In this document: one piece after another, positions 1 through 8,686 of the stretch | How the letters are laid out: the number at the start of each line of letters is the position of its first letter | How positions within the stretch are numbered: the first letter of the stretch is position 1 | Assembly: GCF_902729445.1 (NCBI RefSeq) | Contig: NZ_CACVCE010000067.1 | Location: forward strand, 1-64,000 | Direction: 5' to 3' | Length of the DNA: 64,000 bases | From: Magnetospirillum sp902729445 | GTDB taxonomy: Bacteria; Pseudomonadota; Alphaproteobacteria; Rhodospirillales; Magnetospirillaceae | Program-made: the position numbers and the translations under genes | The notes under the pieces: model-generated | What the model was told of the DNA's origin: nothing | Databases searched by the model: none | The model's input: the letters and a program-made list of their open reading frames with translations, nothing else

Positions 1-169
1 TCTGCCACAGGTTTTGCCCCGGTTACCGTGCTGCCGACCAACTCATTGTTTCCAATGGCATTTCGTCCCAACCACATGGATGGCCGGGTCAACCCTGGCC
101 ATGACGATTGGGGACAAAGAGCACGATTGCCGAGCTTTTCCGCCCCCTGGGTGGACGTTCCCCCGAGAC
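1..169. other. Noncoding stretch downstream of recN with one REP-like repeat
   Basis: I see no gene here. Positions 75-106 hold an imperfect palindrome (GGCCGGGTCAACCCTGGCC with CATGGAT and ATGACG on its sides). It is the same kind of interspersed repeat as those near 53.56 kb and 53.89 kb. The recN stop codon lies at 170-172, so this is the 3' flank of that gene. Confidence 0.5.
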
Positions 170-1837
170 CTATAGTCTCATCAGTGAATCGGCGGCGGCG
201 CGGGCCTGGTCGGTGACGTTTTCGCCGGCCAGCATGCGGGCGACCTCTTCGCGTCGCTCGGCCGCGCTCAGCCGTTCCACCGCCGTCAGCACCTTGCCGG
301 GCGTCGCTTCGTGCTTGGCGACGCGGTAATGGTGGGCGCCTTGGGCCGCCACCTGCGGCGAATGGGTCACCACCAGCACCTGCAAGCCCTGGCCCAGGCG
401 GGCCAGCCGGTCGCCGACCGCCGCGGCGACGGCGCCGCCGATGCCGGAATCCACTTCGTCGAACACGATGGTCGGTGTCGGCTGCGACTTGGCCAGCACC
501 ACCTTCAGGGCCAGCATGAAGCGCGACAATTCGCCGCCCGAGGCGACCTTGCCCAGCGGCGCCGGCGGGCTGCCGGGATTGGTGGCGACCAGGAACTCGA
601 TCTCGTCCAGGCCGTGCGGCCCCCAGGCGCTTTCGGCGGCGGTCGTGACGCGGGTGACGAAGCGGGCCTTGTCCAGCTTCAACGGCGGCAATTCGGCGGC
701 GACCGCCTGGTCCAGCAGGGCGGCGGCCTGGGACCGGGTGGCCGAAAGCCGGCGGGCGGCCTCGACATAGGCGGCGCGGGCCGCCTGTTCGGCGCGGGCC
801 AGCCGGGCCAGATCGTCGCCGCCGCCATCAAGTGCTGCCAGGCGGGACGCCAGATCGTCCTTCAAGGCCGCCAGTTCATCGACGGCGACGCCATGCTTGC
901 GGGCGGCGGCGCGCAGCGCGAACAGCCGCTCCTCGACCTTTTCCAGCCGGCCGGGATCAAGGTCGATCTCGGCCGACACCCGTTCCAGCAGGCCGATGGC
1001 CTCGGCGGTTTCGAAGGCGGCGCGGTCCAGGGCGGCGATCACCGGGGCAAGCTTGCCCCCGGCGCGGTCGGCGACTCGCTCCAGCAGCCGCTGGGCGCTG
1101 CGCAGCGCCTGCTCGACCTCGGCCCGGCCCGACAGGGCGGCCCCGGCGGCATTGATGGCCTCGACCAGTTTTTCGCCATGCTGCAGCATGGCCCGGGTCT
1201 CGGCCAATTGGGCTTCCTCGGCCGGTCTGGGGGCCAGGGCGGCCAATTCGTCATGGGCGTGGCGCAGATAATCTTCCTCGGCCCGGGCCTGCTTAAGGCG
1301 GGTTTCGGCCTCGATGCGGGCTTGGGCGGCTTGGCGCCATCCGTTCCACACCTGCCCCAGCGCCTGGACTTGCCCGGAATTGGCGGCGAAGGCGTCCAGC
1401 ACCGGCCGATGGGTGGCCTGATCCATCAGGCCGTGGCTTTCGAACTGGCCGTGGATTTCCACCAGTTCGTCGCCGACCTTCCGAAGCAGGCCGACGCTGA
1501 CCGGCTGATCGTTGACATAGGCCTTCGAGCGGCCGTCGGCGCTGACCACCCGGCGCAGCAGCAAGGGCTGGCCGTCGGTGTCGATGTCTTGTTCGGCCAG
1601 GATGGCGCGGGCGGGGTGGACGGCCGGCGGGTCGAATTCGGCGATCACGGTCAGTTGCGCGCTGCCGTGGCGGACCAGCGAGGAATCGGCCCGGGCGCCC
1701 AGCGCCAGCGACAGCGAATCCAGCAAGATCGATTTGCCGGCGCCGGTTTCGCCGGTGAATACCGACAGGCCGGGATCGAAAGCCAGGTCCAGCTTTTCGA
1801 TCAGCACCACATCGCGGATCGACAGCGACGCCAGCAT
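170..1837 (-). CDS. recN: DNA repair protein RecN (SMC-like ATPase)
   Basis: RecN is an SMC-like ATPase of double-strand-break repair that acts on the nucleoid with the RecA pathway. The 555-residue protein has the family length. Its start MLASLSIRDVVLIEKL is the classic RecN N-terminus, and the Walker A motif GETGAGKS falls at residues 29-36. A long Ala/Glu/Arg-rich helical middle (coiled coil) leads to the ABC signature ASGGELSR and the Walker B TIVFDEVDSGIGG near the C-terminus. I took the ATG at 1837 rather than an upstream ATG at 1882, because 1882 would overlap bamD and adds residues foreign to the family. bamD ends only 7 bp upstream, so the two are probably co-transcribed; a bamD-recN neighbourhood is common in alphaproteobacteria. 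Confidence 0.96.
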   Translation of the reverse strand: MLASLSIRDVVLIEKLDLAFDPGLSVFTGETGAGKSILLDSLSLALGARADSSLVRHGSAQLTVIAEFDPPAVHPARAILAEQDIDTDGQPLLLRRVVSADGRSKAYVNDQPVSVGLLRKVGDELVEIHGQFESHGLMDQATHRPVLDAFAANSGQVQALGQVWNGWRQAAQARIEAETRLKQARAEEDYLRHAHDELAALAPRPAEEAQLAETRAMLQHGEKLVEAINAAGAALSGRAEVEQALRSAQRLLERVADRAGGKLAPVIAALDRAAFETAEAIGLLERVSAEIDLDPGRLEKVEERLFALRAAARKHGVAVDELAALKDDLASRLAALDGGGDDLARLARAEQAARAAYVEAARRLSATRSQAAALLDQAVAAELPPLKLDKARFVTRVTTAAESAWGPHGLDEIEFLVATNPGSPPAPLGKVASGGELSRFMLALKVVLAKSQPTPTIVFDEVDSGIGGAVAAAVGDRLARLGQGLQVLVVTHSPQVAAQGAHHYRVAKHEATPGKVLTAVERLSAAERREEVARMLAGENVTDQARAAADSLMRL

Positions 1838-1844
1838 CGTCGCG

Positions 1845-2663
1845 CTACCACAACCAGCCGAACCAGCCCCGGCCCTTTTCATCCGCCTTCTTGGCAGAGG
1901 CGGCCGTCTTGCCGGTGTTGAGCAAGGAATAGCTATCCTCGTACCAGTCGCTGCCGGGGAAATTGTGGCCCAGCACCGCCGCCGTCTTCTTGGCCTCGTC
2001 GGTCAGACCCAGCACAAGATAGATCTCGACCATGCGGTGCAGGGCCTCGGGGACGTGCGAGGTGGTCTGGTACTGCTCGACCACCGCCTTGAAGCGGTTC
2101 AGGGCGGCCAGATAATGCTCGCGGCCCTGGTAATAGCGGGCGACGTTCATTTCCTTGCCGGCCATGTGGTCACGGGCAAGGTCGACCTTCAGCTTGGCAT
2201 CGCGGGCATAGGTCGAGGCGGGGAAACGGTCGATCACCTCTTGCAGGGCCTTCAGCGCCAGTTCGGTCATCTTCTGGTCGCGGGCGACGTCGGTGATCTG
2301 CTCGTAGTAGGACAGGCCCTTGAGGTAATAGGCGTAGGCGGCGTCCTTGTTGCCGGGATGCAGCTGGATGAAGCGGTCCAGGCCGATGATGGCGTCGTCG
2401 TACTTGTTGCGCTCGTACAGGGCATAGGCGCCCATCAACTGCGCCTTGGTCGCCCACACCGAATAGGGGTGCTGGCGCTCGACCTCCTCGAAGGCCTTCG
2501 AGGCGCGGTAATATTCGTTCTTGTCGATCAGGTCCATCGCCTCGTTGTAGAGCTCCTCGACCGGGCGCTCGACGTAATCGTCCTTCTTGTCGGAGCAGGC
2601 CGAAAACGCCAGCGAGGCGGCGATCAGGGCGAAGGCGGCGGTACGGGACAGGGCGCGGCTCAT
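1845..2663 (-). CDS. bamD: Outer membrane assembly lipoprotein BamD
   Basis: BamD is an essential periplasmic lipoprotein of the BAM complex that folds beta-barrel proteins into the outer membrane. The 272-residue protein begins with a lipoprotein signal ending in LAFSAC, with the lipidated cysteine at residue 23. The mature part shows BamD/ComL TPR-like repeats: EELYNEAMDLIDKNEY, then AAYAYYLKGLSYYEQI, then TELALKALQEVIDRFP. The start at 2663 was chosen because it gives a short, correct signal peptide; an upstream in-frame ATG at 2717 would put a proline-rich stretch before it. It lies 63 bp from the end of the VWA gene and 7 bp before recN. The protein reads intact. Confidence 0.95.
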   Translation of the reverse strand: MSRALSRTAAFALIAASLAFSACSDKKDDYVERPVEELYNEAMDLIDKNEYYRASKAFEEVERQHPYSVWATKAQLMGAYALYERNKYDDAIIGLDRFIQLHPGNKDAAYAYYLKGLSYYEQITDVARDQKMTELALKALQEVIDRFPASTYARDAKLKVDLARDHMAGKEMNVARYYQGREHYLAALNRFKAVVEQYQTTSHVPEALHRMVEIYLVLGLTDEAKKTAAVLGHNFPGSDWYEDSYSLLNTGKTAASAKKADEKGRGWFGWLW

Positions 2664-2726
2664 GGAATCCCAAGACACAAGGGGTGGTGCCGGACTATAG
2701 CACGCTGTCGGCCGCAAGGAAGAGGC

Positions 2727-4730
2727 TCAGCGCGTCAGCGACAGAAAGGCCGCCGTCAGTTTCTCGGGCAGGCGCTCGACCTGATCGATCACCGCGAAGC
2801 CGTTCTCGCCGAAGATGTCGGCGATATAGGAATCGGCCTTGGTGTCCACCGTCATGCAAAAGGTGTGGATGCCTCGTGCATGCAGTTCGCCGACCGCCTT
2901 GTGGGTGTCCCACTTCAGGGTGTCCTCGTCGTCCTCGTCGATGTCGGCCGGCTCGCCGTCCGACACCAGCAACACCAGCTTCTTGTCCTCGCGCCGGGCA
3001 TCCAGGTGGTGGCCGGCGTGGCGCAGGGCCGCGCCCATGCGGGTGGCCATTCCGGCCTGGGCGGCGGCCAGCCGGCCCTGGGCCAGATCCGACCAAGGCT
3101 CGGTGAAGGACTTGATGGGCATGTAGCGCACGTCGAGCCGGGTCTTCGAGGCGAAGCCGGCGACCGCGAAGCTGTCGCCCAATTGTTCGATGGCCCAGGC
3201 CAGCAAGGCGGTGGCTTCCTGCGCCAAGGTCAGCAATGTCTGGTCCGATCCGGCGACGCGGTCGTTCAGCGAGTGCGACAGGTCCAGCAGGACCAGGACG
3301 GCGATATTGCGCCCGGCCGGGACGTGGCTTTGGTGGATGCGGGTGTCGGGGGACAGGCCGGCGCGGCGGTCGATCAGGGCGGTGATCGCCTGGTCGAGAT
3401 CGATATCGTCGCCCTCGGCCTGGTGACGGATGCGGCGGCGGTTCTGGGGCTTCAGGCGGTCGATCACCCGCTTCAGGCGTTTGGCGGTGTCGGCGTGACG
3501 ATCCAGCATCCGGGCGATGGGGGCGGGGTCGCCGGCCGGCGGCGGCGCCTCGAAGACGGTGGTCCATTCGGGGCGGTATTCGGCCCGGCGATAATCCCAT
3601 TCCGGCCAGTGGACCGGCGCGACCAGCGCCTCGGTCTCGGGCGGAGGGGCGGTGCCGTGGTCGGAATGGAAATCGTCCTTGCTGTCGGTGTCTTCCAGGA
3701 ACTGCCACAGGAAGCGATTGTCGTCGCGATAGAGGGCGATGGTGTCGTCGAACCAGATCCTGGCCAGGGCGAAATCGGCGGTGCGGATGCGGGGCAGCAG
3801 GGCCACGCCCAATCGCACCGCCAATTGCGGGTCATGGGGGTCGGCGGCGATTTCGGCCTGAAAGCGGGCGGCGAACTCGGCCAGGACCGCATCGCAGGCC
3901 TGGTGGTCGGGGTCCAGCAGGGCCAGCGACAACCGGGTCAGGACATGGCGGATCGGGTTCCAGCCGGGCGGCACCGACCCGGCAAGCGGCCGGGGATGCA
4001 GGGACAAAAACAGCCGGCCCAGGCCGGGATGGAGGCCCCGGGCCAGGGTCTCGACGCGGGCATCCTCGAAACACTCGATGGCCAGATGCTGCAACTGGCT
4101 GAAATTGTCGGCCATGAACGGCCGGCTCCAGCGCTTGTGGGCGGCCAGATGGGCGATGGTGGCGCGGTAGATATCCAGGGCGCTCGCATGATCGATCACG
4201 TCGGGCAGGTGGAAGCCCAGTTTGTCGAGATGGGGGAACTGGCGCCGCGTCGGGTCGCCCCATTGGGTGAAGGGGTGGATGGCGCAATCTTCGCCCCAGA
4301 ACGCCCGCAGGGTCAGGCGCAGCTGGCGCTCGATATCGGCCAGCAAGAGTCCGCGTCGCTGCTTTTGCAGGGCGGCGTGGGAATCGGCGGTCTCCAGGTT
4401 GAAATAGAGGTGGACCTGGAACGGCTGCTGGCGGTAGGCGTCGATGCCGAACTGGGTCCAGGCCAGCAGACCGTCGAAGGTGACCACTTCCAGCAAGCGC
4501 GGCGCGTGGTGCAGCAGCGGCGCCAGGCCGCCGCGCGCCTGGTGGGTCATCCGCTTGACGAGGTCGCACCAGGCCCTGACCTCCTGGTCCGAGCCCAGGC
4601 GGGCCGCCACGCCCGGCAGGCAGTCCAGGAAGACCGGCGCCAGATGGGCCAGGTCGGGGATTTCCGACAGATAGCGGGCGGTGTCGGCGCCGGGGCCGCC
4701 GGGATCAGGCGAAGGCAAGGTCGATCGCAT
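2727..4730 (-). CDS. NorD/CbbO-type VWA-domain protein
   Basis: This 667-residue protein carries a C-terminal von Willebrand A domain. A MIDAS site DLSHS lies near residue 485, with further metal-ligand candidates in MATRMG and VSDGEPAD. It pairs with the MoxR-type ATPase just upstream, which it overlaps by 26 bp. In known pairs (NorQ/NorD, CbbQ/CbbO, NirQ/NirD) the ATPase hexamer and the VWA protein together remodel a metalloenzyme so that its metal site is activated. The family length fits NorD better than the longer CbbO. No nor, cbb or other obvious client gene is in the window, so the substrate is unknown. The gene is intact and uses the same high-GC codons as its neighbours. Confidence 0.85.
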   Translation of the reverse strand: MRSTLPSPDPGGPGADTARYLSEIPDLAHLAPVFLDCLPGVAARLGSDQEVRAWCDLVKRMTHQARGGLAPLLHHAPRLLEVVTFDGLLAWTQFGIDAYRQQPFQVHLYFNLETADSHAALQKQRRGLLLADIERQLRLTLRAFWGEDCAIHPFTQWGDPTRRQFPHLDKLGFHLPDVIDHASALDIYRATIAHLAAHKRWSRPFMADNFSQLQHLAIECFEDARVETLARGLHPGLGRLFLSLHPRPLAGSVPPGWNPIRHVLTRLSLALLDPDHQACDAVLAEFAARFQAEIAADPHDPQLAVRLGVALLPRIRTADFALARIWFDDTIALYRDDNRFLWQFLEDTDSKDDFHSDHGTAPPPETEALVAPVHWPEWDYRRAEYRPEWTTVFEAPPPAGDPAPIARMLDRHADTAKRLKRVIDRLKPQNRRRIRHQAEGDDIDLDQAITALIDRRAGLSPDTRIHQSHVPAGRNIAVLVLLDLSHSLNDRVAGSDQTLLTLAQEATALLAWAIEQLGDSFAVAGFASKTRLDVRYMPIKSFTEPWSDLAQGRLAAAQAGMATRMGAALRHAGHHLDARREDKKLVLLVSDGEPADIDEDDEDTLKWDTHKAVGELHARGIHTFCMTVDTKADSYIADIFGENGFAVIDQVERLPEKLTAAFLSLTR

Positions 4731-5511
4731 GGGCCAGGGTGGCGCGGATGTCGGGATCGTCGGTCAGCGGCCGCACCATGGCCATGGCGCAGGCGTCGGG
4801 CGGGCTCATGCCGGCCGCGATCAGTTGGGCGGCATAGACCAGCAGGCGGGTCGAGGCGCCCTCGTCCAGGCCATGGCCCTTCAAGGCGCGGGCCTTGGCG
4901 GCGACATCGACCAGCCGGGCGGCCAGGGCCGTTTCGATGCCGCCCTCGGCGGCGACGATCGAGGCTTCCGCCTCGGCCGGCAGATAATCGAAATCCAGCC
5001 CGGTGAAGCGTTGCTTGGTCGATTGCTTCAGGTCCTTCATCAGGCTCTGGTAGCCGGGATTGTAGGAAATGACCAAGTGGAAGTCGGGATGGGCGCGCAC
5101 CAGTTCGCCCTTCTTGTCCAGCGGCAGAACCCGGCGATGGTCGGTCAGCGGGTGAATGGCGACCACGGTGTCCTGGCGGGCCTCGACGATCTCGTCCAGA
5201 TAGCAGATGGCGCCGATGCGCGCCGCCACCGTCAGCGGGCCGTCCTGCCAGCGTGTGCCGTCGGCATCCAGCAGATAGCGGCCGACCAGATCCGACGCGG
5301 TGACGTCCTCGTTGCAGGCCACAGTGATCAGCGGCTGGCCCAGGCGCCAGGCCATGTGCTCGACGAAGCGCGACTTGCCGCAGCCGGTCGGGCCTTTCAG
5401 CATCACCGGCAGGCGACGGCTCCAGGCCGCCTCGAACTGGGCGATCTCGGCTCCGGCCGGGCGGTAGAAGGGTTCGGTGTCGATCAGATATTGGCGGCGG
5501 CTGTCGGTCAT
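4705..5511 (-). CDS. CbbQ/NirQ/NorQ-type MoxR AAA+ ATPase
   Basis: This is a 268-residue MoxR-branch AAA+ ATPase. Walker A GPTGCGKS is at residues 40-47, Walker B-like ICYLDEIVEA follows, and the sensor region reads HLVISYNPGYQSL. The order N-DTEPFYRPAG then VMLKGPTGCGKS is typical of the CbbQ/NirQ/NorQ/GpvN family. Such ATPases partner with a VWA protein to activate nitric oxide reductase or Rubisco. The start at 5511 (MTDSRRQYLIDTEPF) removes a 55-residue upstream extension with no family resemblance. Its 3' end overlaps the VWA gene by 26 bp, so the two products are likely made together. Neither nitric oxide reductase nor Rubisco genes are nearby, and the client is therefore open. Confidence 0.9.
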   Translation of the reverse strand: MTDSRRQYLIDTEPFYRPAGAEIAQFEAAWSRRLPVMLKGPTGCGKSRFVEHMAWRLGQPLITVACNEDVTASDLVGRYLLDADGTRWQDGPLTVAARIGAICYLDEIVEARQDTVVAIHPLTDHRRVLPLDKKGELVRAHPDFHLVISYNPGYQSLMKDLKQSTKQRFTGLDFDYLPAEAEASIVAAEGGIETALAARLVDVAAKARALKGHGLDEGASTRLLVYAAQLIAAGMSPPDACAMAMVRPLTDDPDIRATLAHAIDLAFA

Positions 5512-5629
5512 CGGTGTCCTCGGGATGGGGGCACGACAACAGTAATGCAGCGGCGCGGCTAAAACAGCTCCCCGTCGCCGGGTGGTCCGACCACTTCCTT
5601 GGGGCGGGTGGGAATAGCCTACCCTAAAA

Positions 5630-5665
5630 CAGAACCCCCGCCGTCCGAAGGCGGCGGGGGTTCTG
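5630..5665 (-). terminator. Rho-independent terminator of lpxC
   Basis: A perfect 14-bp stem (5630-5643 with 5652-5665) with an 8-nt loop is followed on the minus strand by GTTTTA. It begins about 30 nt past the lpxC stop codon and so ends transcripts coming from lpxC before the ATPase/VWA pair. Confidence 0.85.
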
Positions 5666-5696
5666 CGCTCGTTCACCTGGATGAGAGGTGAAACTT

Positions 5697-6692
5697 TCAG
5701 ACGGCGATGGCCAGGGCGGCTTCGGTGGCGTTCATGCCGTTGGCGGCGGCCGAACCCGGCGCGATGGTGGTCCAGGCCCAGGCGGTCTGGTCGGCGAACA
5801 GGGCCTTCAGCAGGCGGTTGTTCAGGGCGTGGCCGGAACGGATTCCGTGGAAGGCGCCGATGATGGGGGCGCCGGCCAAATACAGGTCGCCGACGGCGTC
5901 CAGGATCTTGTGGCGGACGAATTCGTCGCCATAGCGCAGGCCGTCATCGTTCAGGACCTTGGTGCCGGTGCTGTCGATCACCACGGCATTGTCGAGCGAG
6001 CCGCCGCGGGCCAGGCCGTTGGCGCGCAAGTAGGCGACTTCCTGCTCGAAGCCGAAGGTGCGGGCCCGGCTGATCTCGGACTTGAACGAGCCCTTGGTCA
6101 CGGCCAGCGCCAAGCTTTGCTGGGCGATGGCCTGGCTGGCGAAATCGATGTCGAAGCGGACCTTGAAGCCGGCGGCGGGGGTGAAGGTGGCGGTCTTGTC
6201 GCCATCGGTCACCGACACGCGCTTCAGGATGCGGATGGCGCGACGCGGCGCGGCCAGTTCGACGGTGCCGGCGCATTCGATCAGGAACAGGAAGGGGGCG
6301 GCCGAGCCGTCCATCACCGGCACCTCGGCGCCGTTGATCTCGATCAGGCAATTGTCGATGCCCGAGCCGGCCAGCGCGCTCATCAGATGCTCGACGGTGC
6401 CGATCTGGACGCCGTCTTCGTTGACCAGGCAGGAATTCATGCGGGTGTCGCCGACATGCGACCACAAGGCCGGCACGATGGCGCCCTGGCCCTTGACGTC
6501 GGTGCGGCGGAAACGGATGCCGGTATCGGCTTCGGCGGGCATCAGGGTCATGGTGACCTTGGCGCCGGAATGCAGGCCGACGCCCGTGCAGCTGATGGCG
6601 GTCTTCAGCGTGCGCTGGCGCAACGCGGTACGGTCGGAAAGCTCGGGGGCGGGCTGGAAGGCGGAGACCACGTCGGCGGCGATGAACTTCAC
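5697..6692 (-). CDS. lpxC: UDP-3-O-acyl-N-acetylglucosamine deacetylase LpxC
   Basis: LpxC is the zinc-dependent, committed step of lipid A synthesis, removing the acetyl group from UDP-3-O-acyl-GlcNAc in the cytoplasm. The 331-residue protein has the family length. Visible motifs are TGVGLHSG near residue 38, the zinc-histidine stretch VEHLMSALAG, the substrate stretch NELVEIN-like ISI NGAEVPVMDGSA region (here INGAEVPVMDGSAAPF), and the late HKILDAVGDLYL with metal and catalytic residues. It is separated from ftsZ by 207 bp that include the ftsZ terminator, so it probably has its own promoter, as expected for the usual last gene of dcw clusters. It ends in a strong terminator. No defect is visible. 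Confidence 0.96.
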   Translation of the reverse strand: MKFIAADVVSAFQPAPELSDRTALRQRTLKTAISCTGVGLHSGAKVTMTLMPAEADTGIRFRRTDVKGQGAIVPALWSHVGDTRMNSCLVNEDGVQIGTVEHLMSALAGSGIDNCLIEINGAEVPVMDGSAAPFLFLIECAGTVELAAPRRAIRILKRVSVTDGDKTATFTPAAGFKVRFDIDFASQAIAQQSLALAVTKGSFKSEISRARTFGFEQEVAYLRANGLARGGSLDNAVVIDSTGTKVLNDDGLRYGDEFVRHKILDAVGDLYLAGAPIIGAFHGIRSGHALNNRLLKALFADQTAWAWTTIAPGSAAANGMNATEAALAIAV

Positions 6693-6832
6693 GTCTTTAA
6701 CCCCTTATCGCCCCGGTTGATCCCGGGCTTTGGTTTCGACGCTCAAACACTAGCTCTTGGGGGTCCAGGCCTCAAATCAATCATTGTTTCGCTTTGTTAC
6801 ACCGCAGCAAAGGCGGTTCCGGCGAAAGAGGA

Positions 6833-6868
6833 ACCCGACGACCGCCACCTTGGCGGCGGTCGTCGGGT
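6833..6868 (-). terminator. Terminator-like hairpin after ftsZ
   Basis: A perfect 14-bp inverted repeat (6833-6846 with 6855-6868) with an 8-nt loop lies about 32 nt past the ftsZ stop codon. On the minus strand it is followed by the moderately T-rich TTCCTCTTTC. It probably closes the dcw transcript ahead of lpxC. Confidence 0.7.
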
Positions 6869-6899
6869 CAAGTCGATATCAAGCGCGGATCAACCTTGC

Positions 6900-8627
6900 C
6901 TAGTTGGCCTGACGGCGCAGGAAGGCAGGGATGTCCAGGTCACCGGAATCACGGCCGATGGTCGGCTCGGAATGGGCGGCCGGAGCCCCCATGCGCGGAG
7001 CCTGCGGGGCCGGATTGGCGCGGGGTTCGACGCGTTGCTGCGGCTGCGGCTGCTGCGGCGGTTGCTGCGGCTGGCGACGGCTGCTCAGCAAACCGAACAG
7101 GCCGCCGGCCCGCCGCGGTTCGGCCTGCGGCTGCGGCTGCGGGGCCGGGTGGGTCATGCGCGGCGCCGGCTGCTGCGGCTGGGCGACGATGCCCGAGACG
7201 GTGCGGCCCAATTCGCCCATGTCGGGATGCTCGGCATGCGCCGGCTCGTCCTCGTAGGACGGCTCGACCGCCGGGGCCGGCTCGCGGGCGAAGGTCGGCT
7301 CGGCGCGCTGGGCGTGCGCGGACTCGGCGCGGTGGGCGTGCACCGGTTCGGGCTGCGGCTGCGGCCGGGCCTGCATCTGCGGCTGGGGTTGCGCCTCGGC
7401 GCGGGCCTGCGGCTGAGGCAGGGGCATCTCGAGGGTGGTCGGACGTTCGGCCGGGGTGACCCGGACGGCGACCGTCGGGGCGGCGGCGGCGGCCTGGGGC
7501 GCCGGGCGGGCGACCGGCTGTTGGGCCGGGGCGGTCTGGGCGGCGGTGACCACGGTCGGACGGAAGGCCGGCTGCGGGGCCTGCGGCGCGACGCGTTGCT
7601 GAGCGACCGGAGCGGTGTTGCCGCCGACCAGCGAGATCACGGTCGGCTTCGGCGCGGCCATGGCTTCCGAGGCGATGCCGGTGGCGACCACCGACACCCG
7701 CATCTTGCCGTTCAGCTTCTCGTCGAAGGTCGAGCCGAAGATGATGTTGGCGTCGGGATCGACCTCGTCGCGGATGCGGTTGGCGGCTTCATCGACCTCG
7801 AACAGGGTCATGTCCATGCCGCCGGTGATGTTGATCAGCACGCCCTTGGCGCCCTTCATCGAGGTGTCGTCCAGCAGCGGGTTCGAGATGGCCGCCTCGG
7901 CCGCCGCGATGGCGCGCTTGTCGCCCTCGGCCTCGCCGGTGCCCATCATGGCCTTGCCCATTTCGCTCATCACGGTGCGGATGTCGGCGAAGTCCAGGTT
8001 GATCAGGCCGGGCATGATCATCAGGTCGGTGACGCCGCGCACGCCGGAATACAGCACGTCGTCGGCCATCTTGAAGGCGTCGGCGAAGGTGGTGCGCTCG
8101 GTGGCGACGCGGAACAGGTTCTGGTTGGGGATGATGATCAAGGTATCGACATAGGCCGACAGTTCCTCGATGGCGCCTTCGGCGGTGCGCATGCGGTGCG
8201 CGCCCTCGAAGTGGAACGGCTTGGTCACCACGCCGACGGTCAGGATGCCCTGGTCGCGGGCGGCCCGCGCGATGACCGGGGCGGCGCCCGAGCCGGTGCC
8301 GCCGCCCATGCCGGCGGTGATGAACACCATGTTGGCGCCGGCGATCTGGCCGATCACCTCTTCCAGGCTTTCCTCGGCCGCCGCGCGGCCGATTTCGGGA
8401 CGCGAGCCGGCGCCCAGGCCTTGGGTGATGGCGGTGCCCAGCTGGATGCGGCGCTCGGTGCGCGACTGGGTGATCGCCTGGGCGTCGGTATTGGCGACGA
8501 TGAACTCGACGCCTTCCAGCTTCGACGAAATCATGTTGTTGACGGCATTGCCGCCGGCGCCACCGACGCCGATGACGGTGATCTTGGGCTTCAGCTCGTT
8601 GGCCGCCCCGGGAAGAAAGGTCAGCAT
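6900..8627 (-). CDS. ftsZ: Cell division protein FtsZ, long-linker form
   Basis: FtsZ is the tubulin-like GTPase that forms the Z-ring. The N-terminal core has VGGAGGNAVNNM, the tubulin signature GGGTGSG near residue 110 and the T7 loop NLDFADI. The protein is 575 residues, much longer than the roughly 380 of E. coli. The excess is a disordered Pro/Gln/Ala-rich linker from about residue 325 to 560. The C-terminal conserved peptide DLDIPAFLRRQAN, which binds FtsA and other partners, is intact. Two ATGs stand six bases apart. GGAGG at 8635-8639 is 7 nt from the second (8627) but only 1 nt from the first (8633), so I start at 8627 (MLTFLPGAANELKPKI). The gene lies 59 bp after ftsA and is followed by a terminator. 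Confidence 0.97.
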   Translation of the reverse strand: MLTFLPGAANELKPKITVIGVGGAGGNAVNNMISSKLEGVEFIVANTDAQAITQSRTERRIQLGTAITQGLGAGSRPEIGRAAAEESLEEVIGQIAGANMVFITAGMGGGTGSGAAPVIARAARDQGILTVGVVTKPFHFEGAHRMRTAEGAIEELSAYVDTLIIIPNQNLFRVATERTTFADAFKMADDVLYSGVRGVTDLMIMPGLINLDFADIRTVMSEMGKAMMGTGEAEGDKRAIAAAEAAISNPLLDDTSMKGAKGVLINITGGMDMTLFEVDEAANRIRDEVDPDANIIFGSTFDEKLNGKMRVSVVATGIASEAMAAPKPTVISLVGGNTAPVAQQRVAPQAPQPAFRPTVVTAAQTAPAQQPVARPAPQAAAAAPTVAVRVTPAERPTTLEMPLPQPQARAEAQPQPQMQARPQPQPEPVHAHRAESAHAQRAEPTFAREPAPAVEPSYEDEPAHAEHPDMGELGRTVSGIVAQPQQPAPRMTHPAPQPQPQAEPRRAGGLFGLLSSRRQPQQPPQQPQPQQRVEPRANPAPQAPRMGAPAAHSEPTIGRDSGDLDIPAFLRRQAN

Positions 8628-8634
8628 GTTCATA

Positions 8635-8639
8635 CCTCC
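8635..8639 (-). promoter_or_regulatory. Ribosome binding site that decides the ftsZ start
   Basis: GGAGG on the minus strand lies 7 nt before the ATG at 8627 and 1 nt before the ATG at 8633. The spacing strongly favours the downstream ATG. Confidence 0.8.
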
Positions 8640-8686
8640 GCGCTTGGTGGGCCCATATTTGTGGCCCTTGGTTAATCTCAATGACG

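Noticed and set aside
2727..4730. VWA protein as cobaltochelatase CobT or Rubisco activator CbbO
   Set aside because: The upstream ATPase is of the NorQ/CbbQ type rather than CobS, the length is nearer NorD, and no cob or cbb genes are present, so I left the name open.
1578..5006. 1142-codon plus-strand open frame opposite recN, bamD and the VWA gene
   Set aside because: It is antisense to three well-recognised genes, is Gly/Gln/Arg-rich low complexity, and arises from the high GC of the opposite strand.
6693..6832. A defined lpxC promoter
   Set aside because: No -35/-10 pair with acceptable spacing was found, although the gap and the ftsZ terminator imply a promoter.
5688..8675. 995-codon plus-strand open frame opposite lpxC and ftsZ
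   Set aside because: It crosses two genes and their terminators, has no family resemblance and is a composition artefact.
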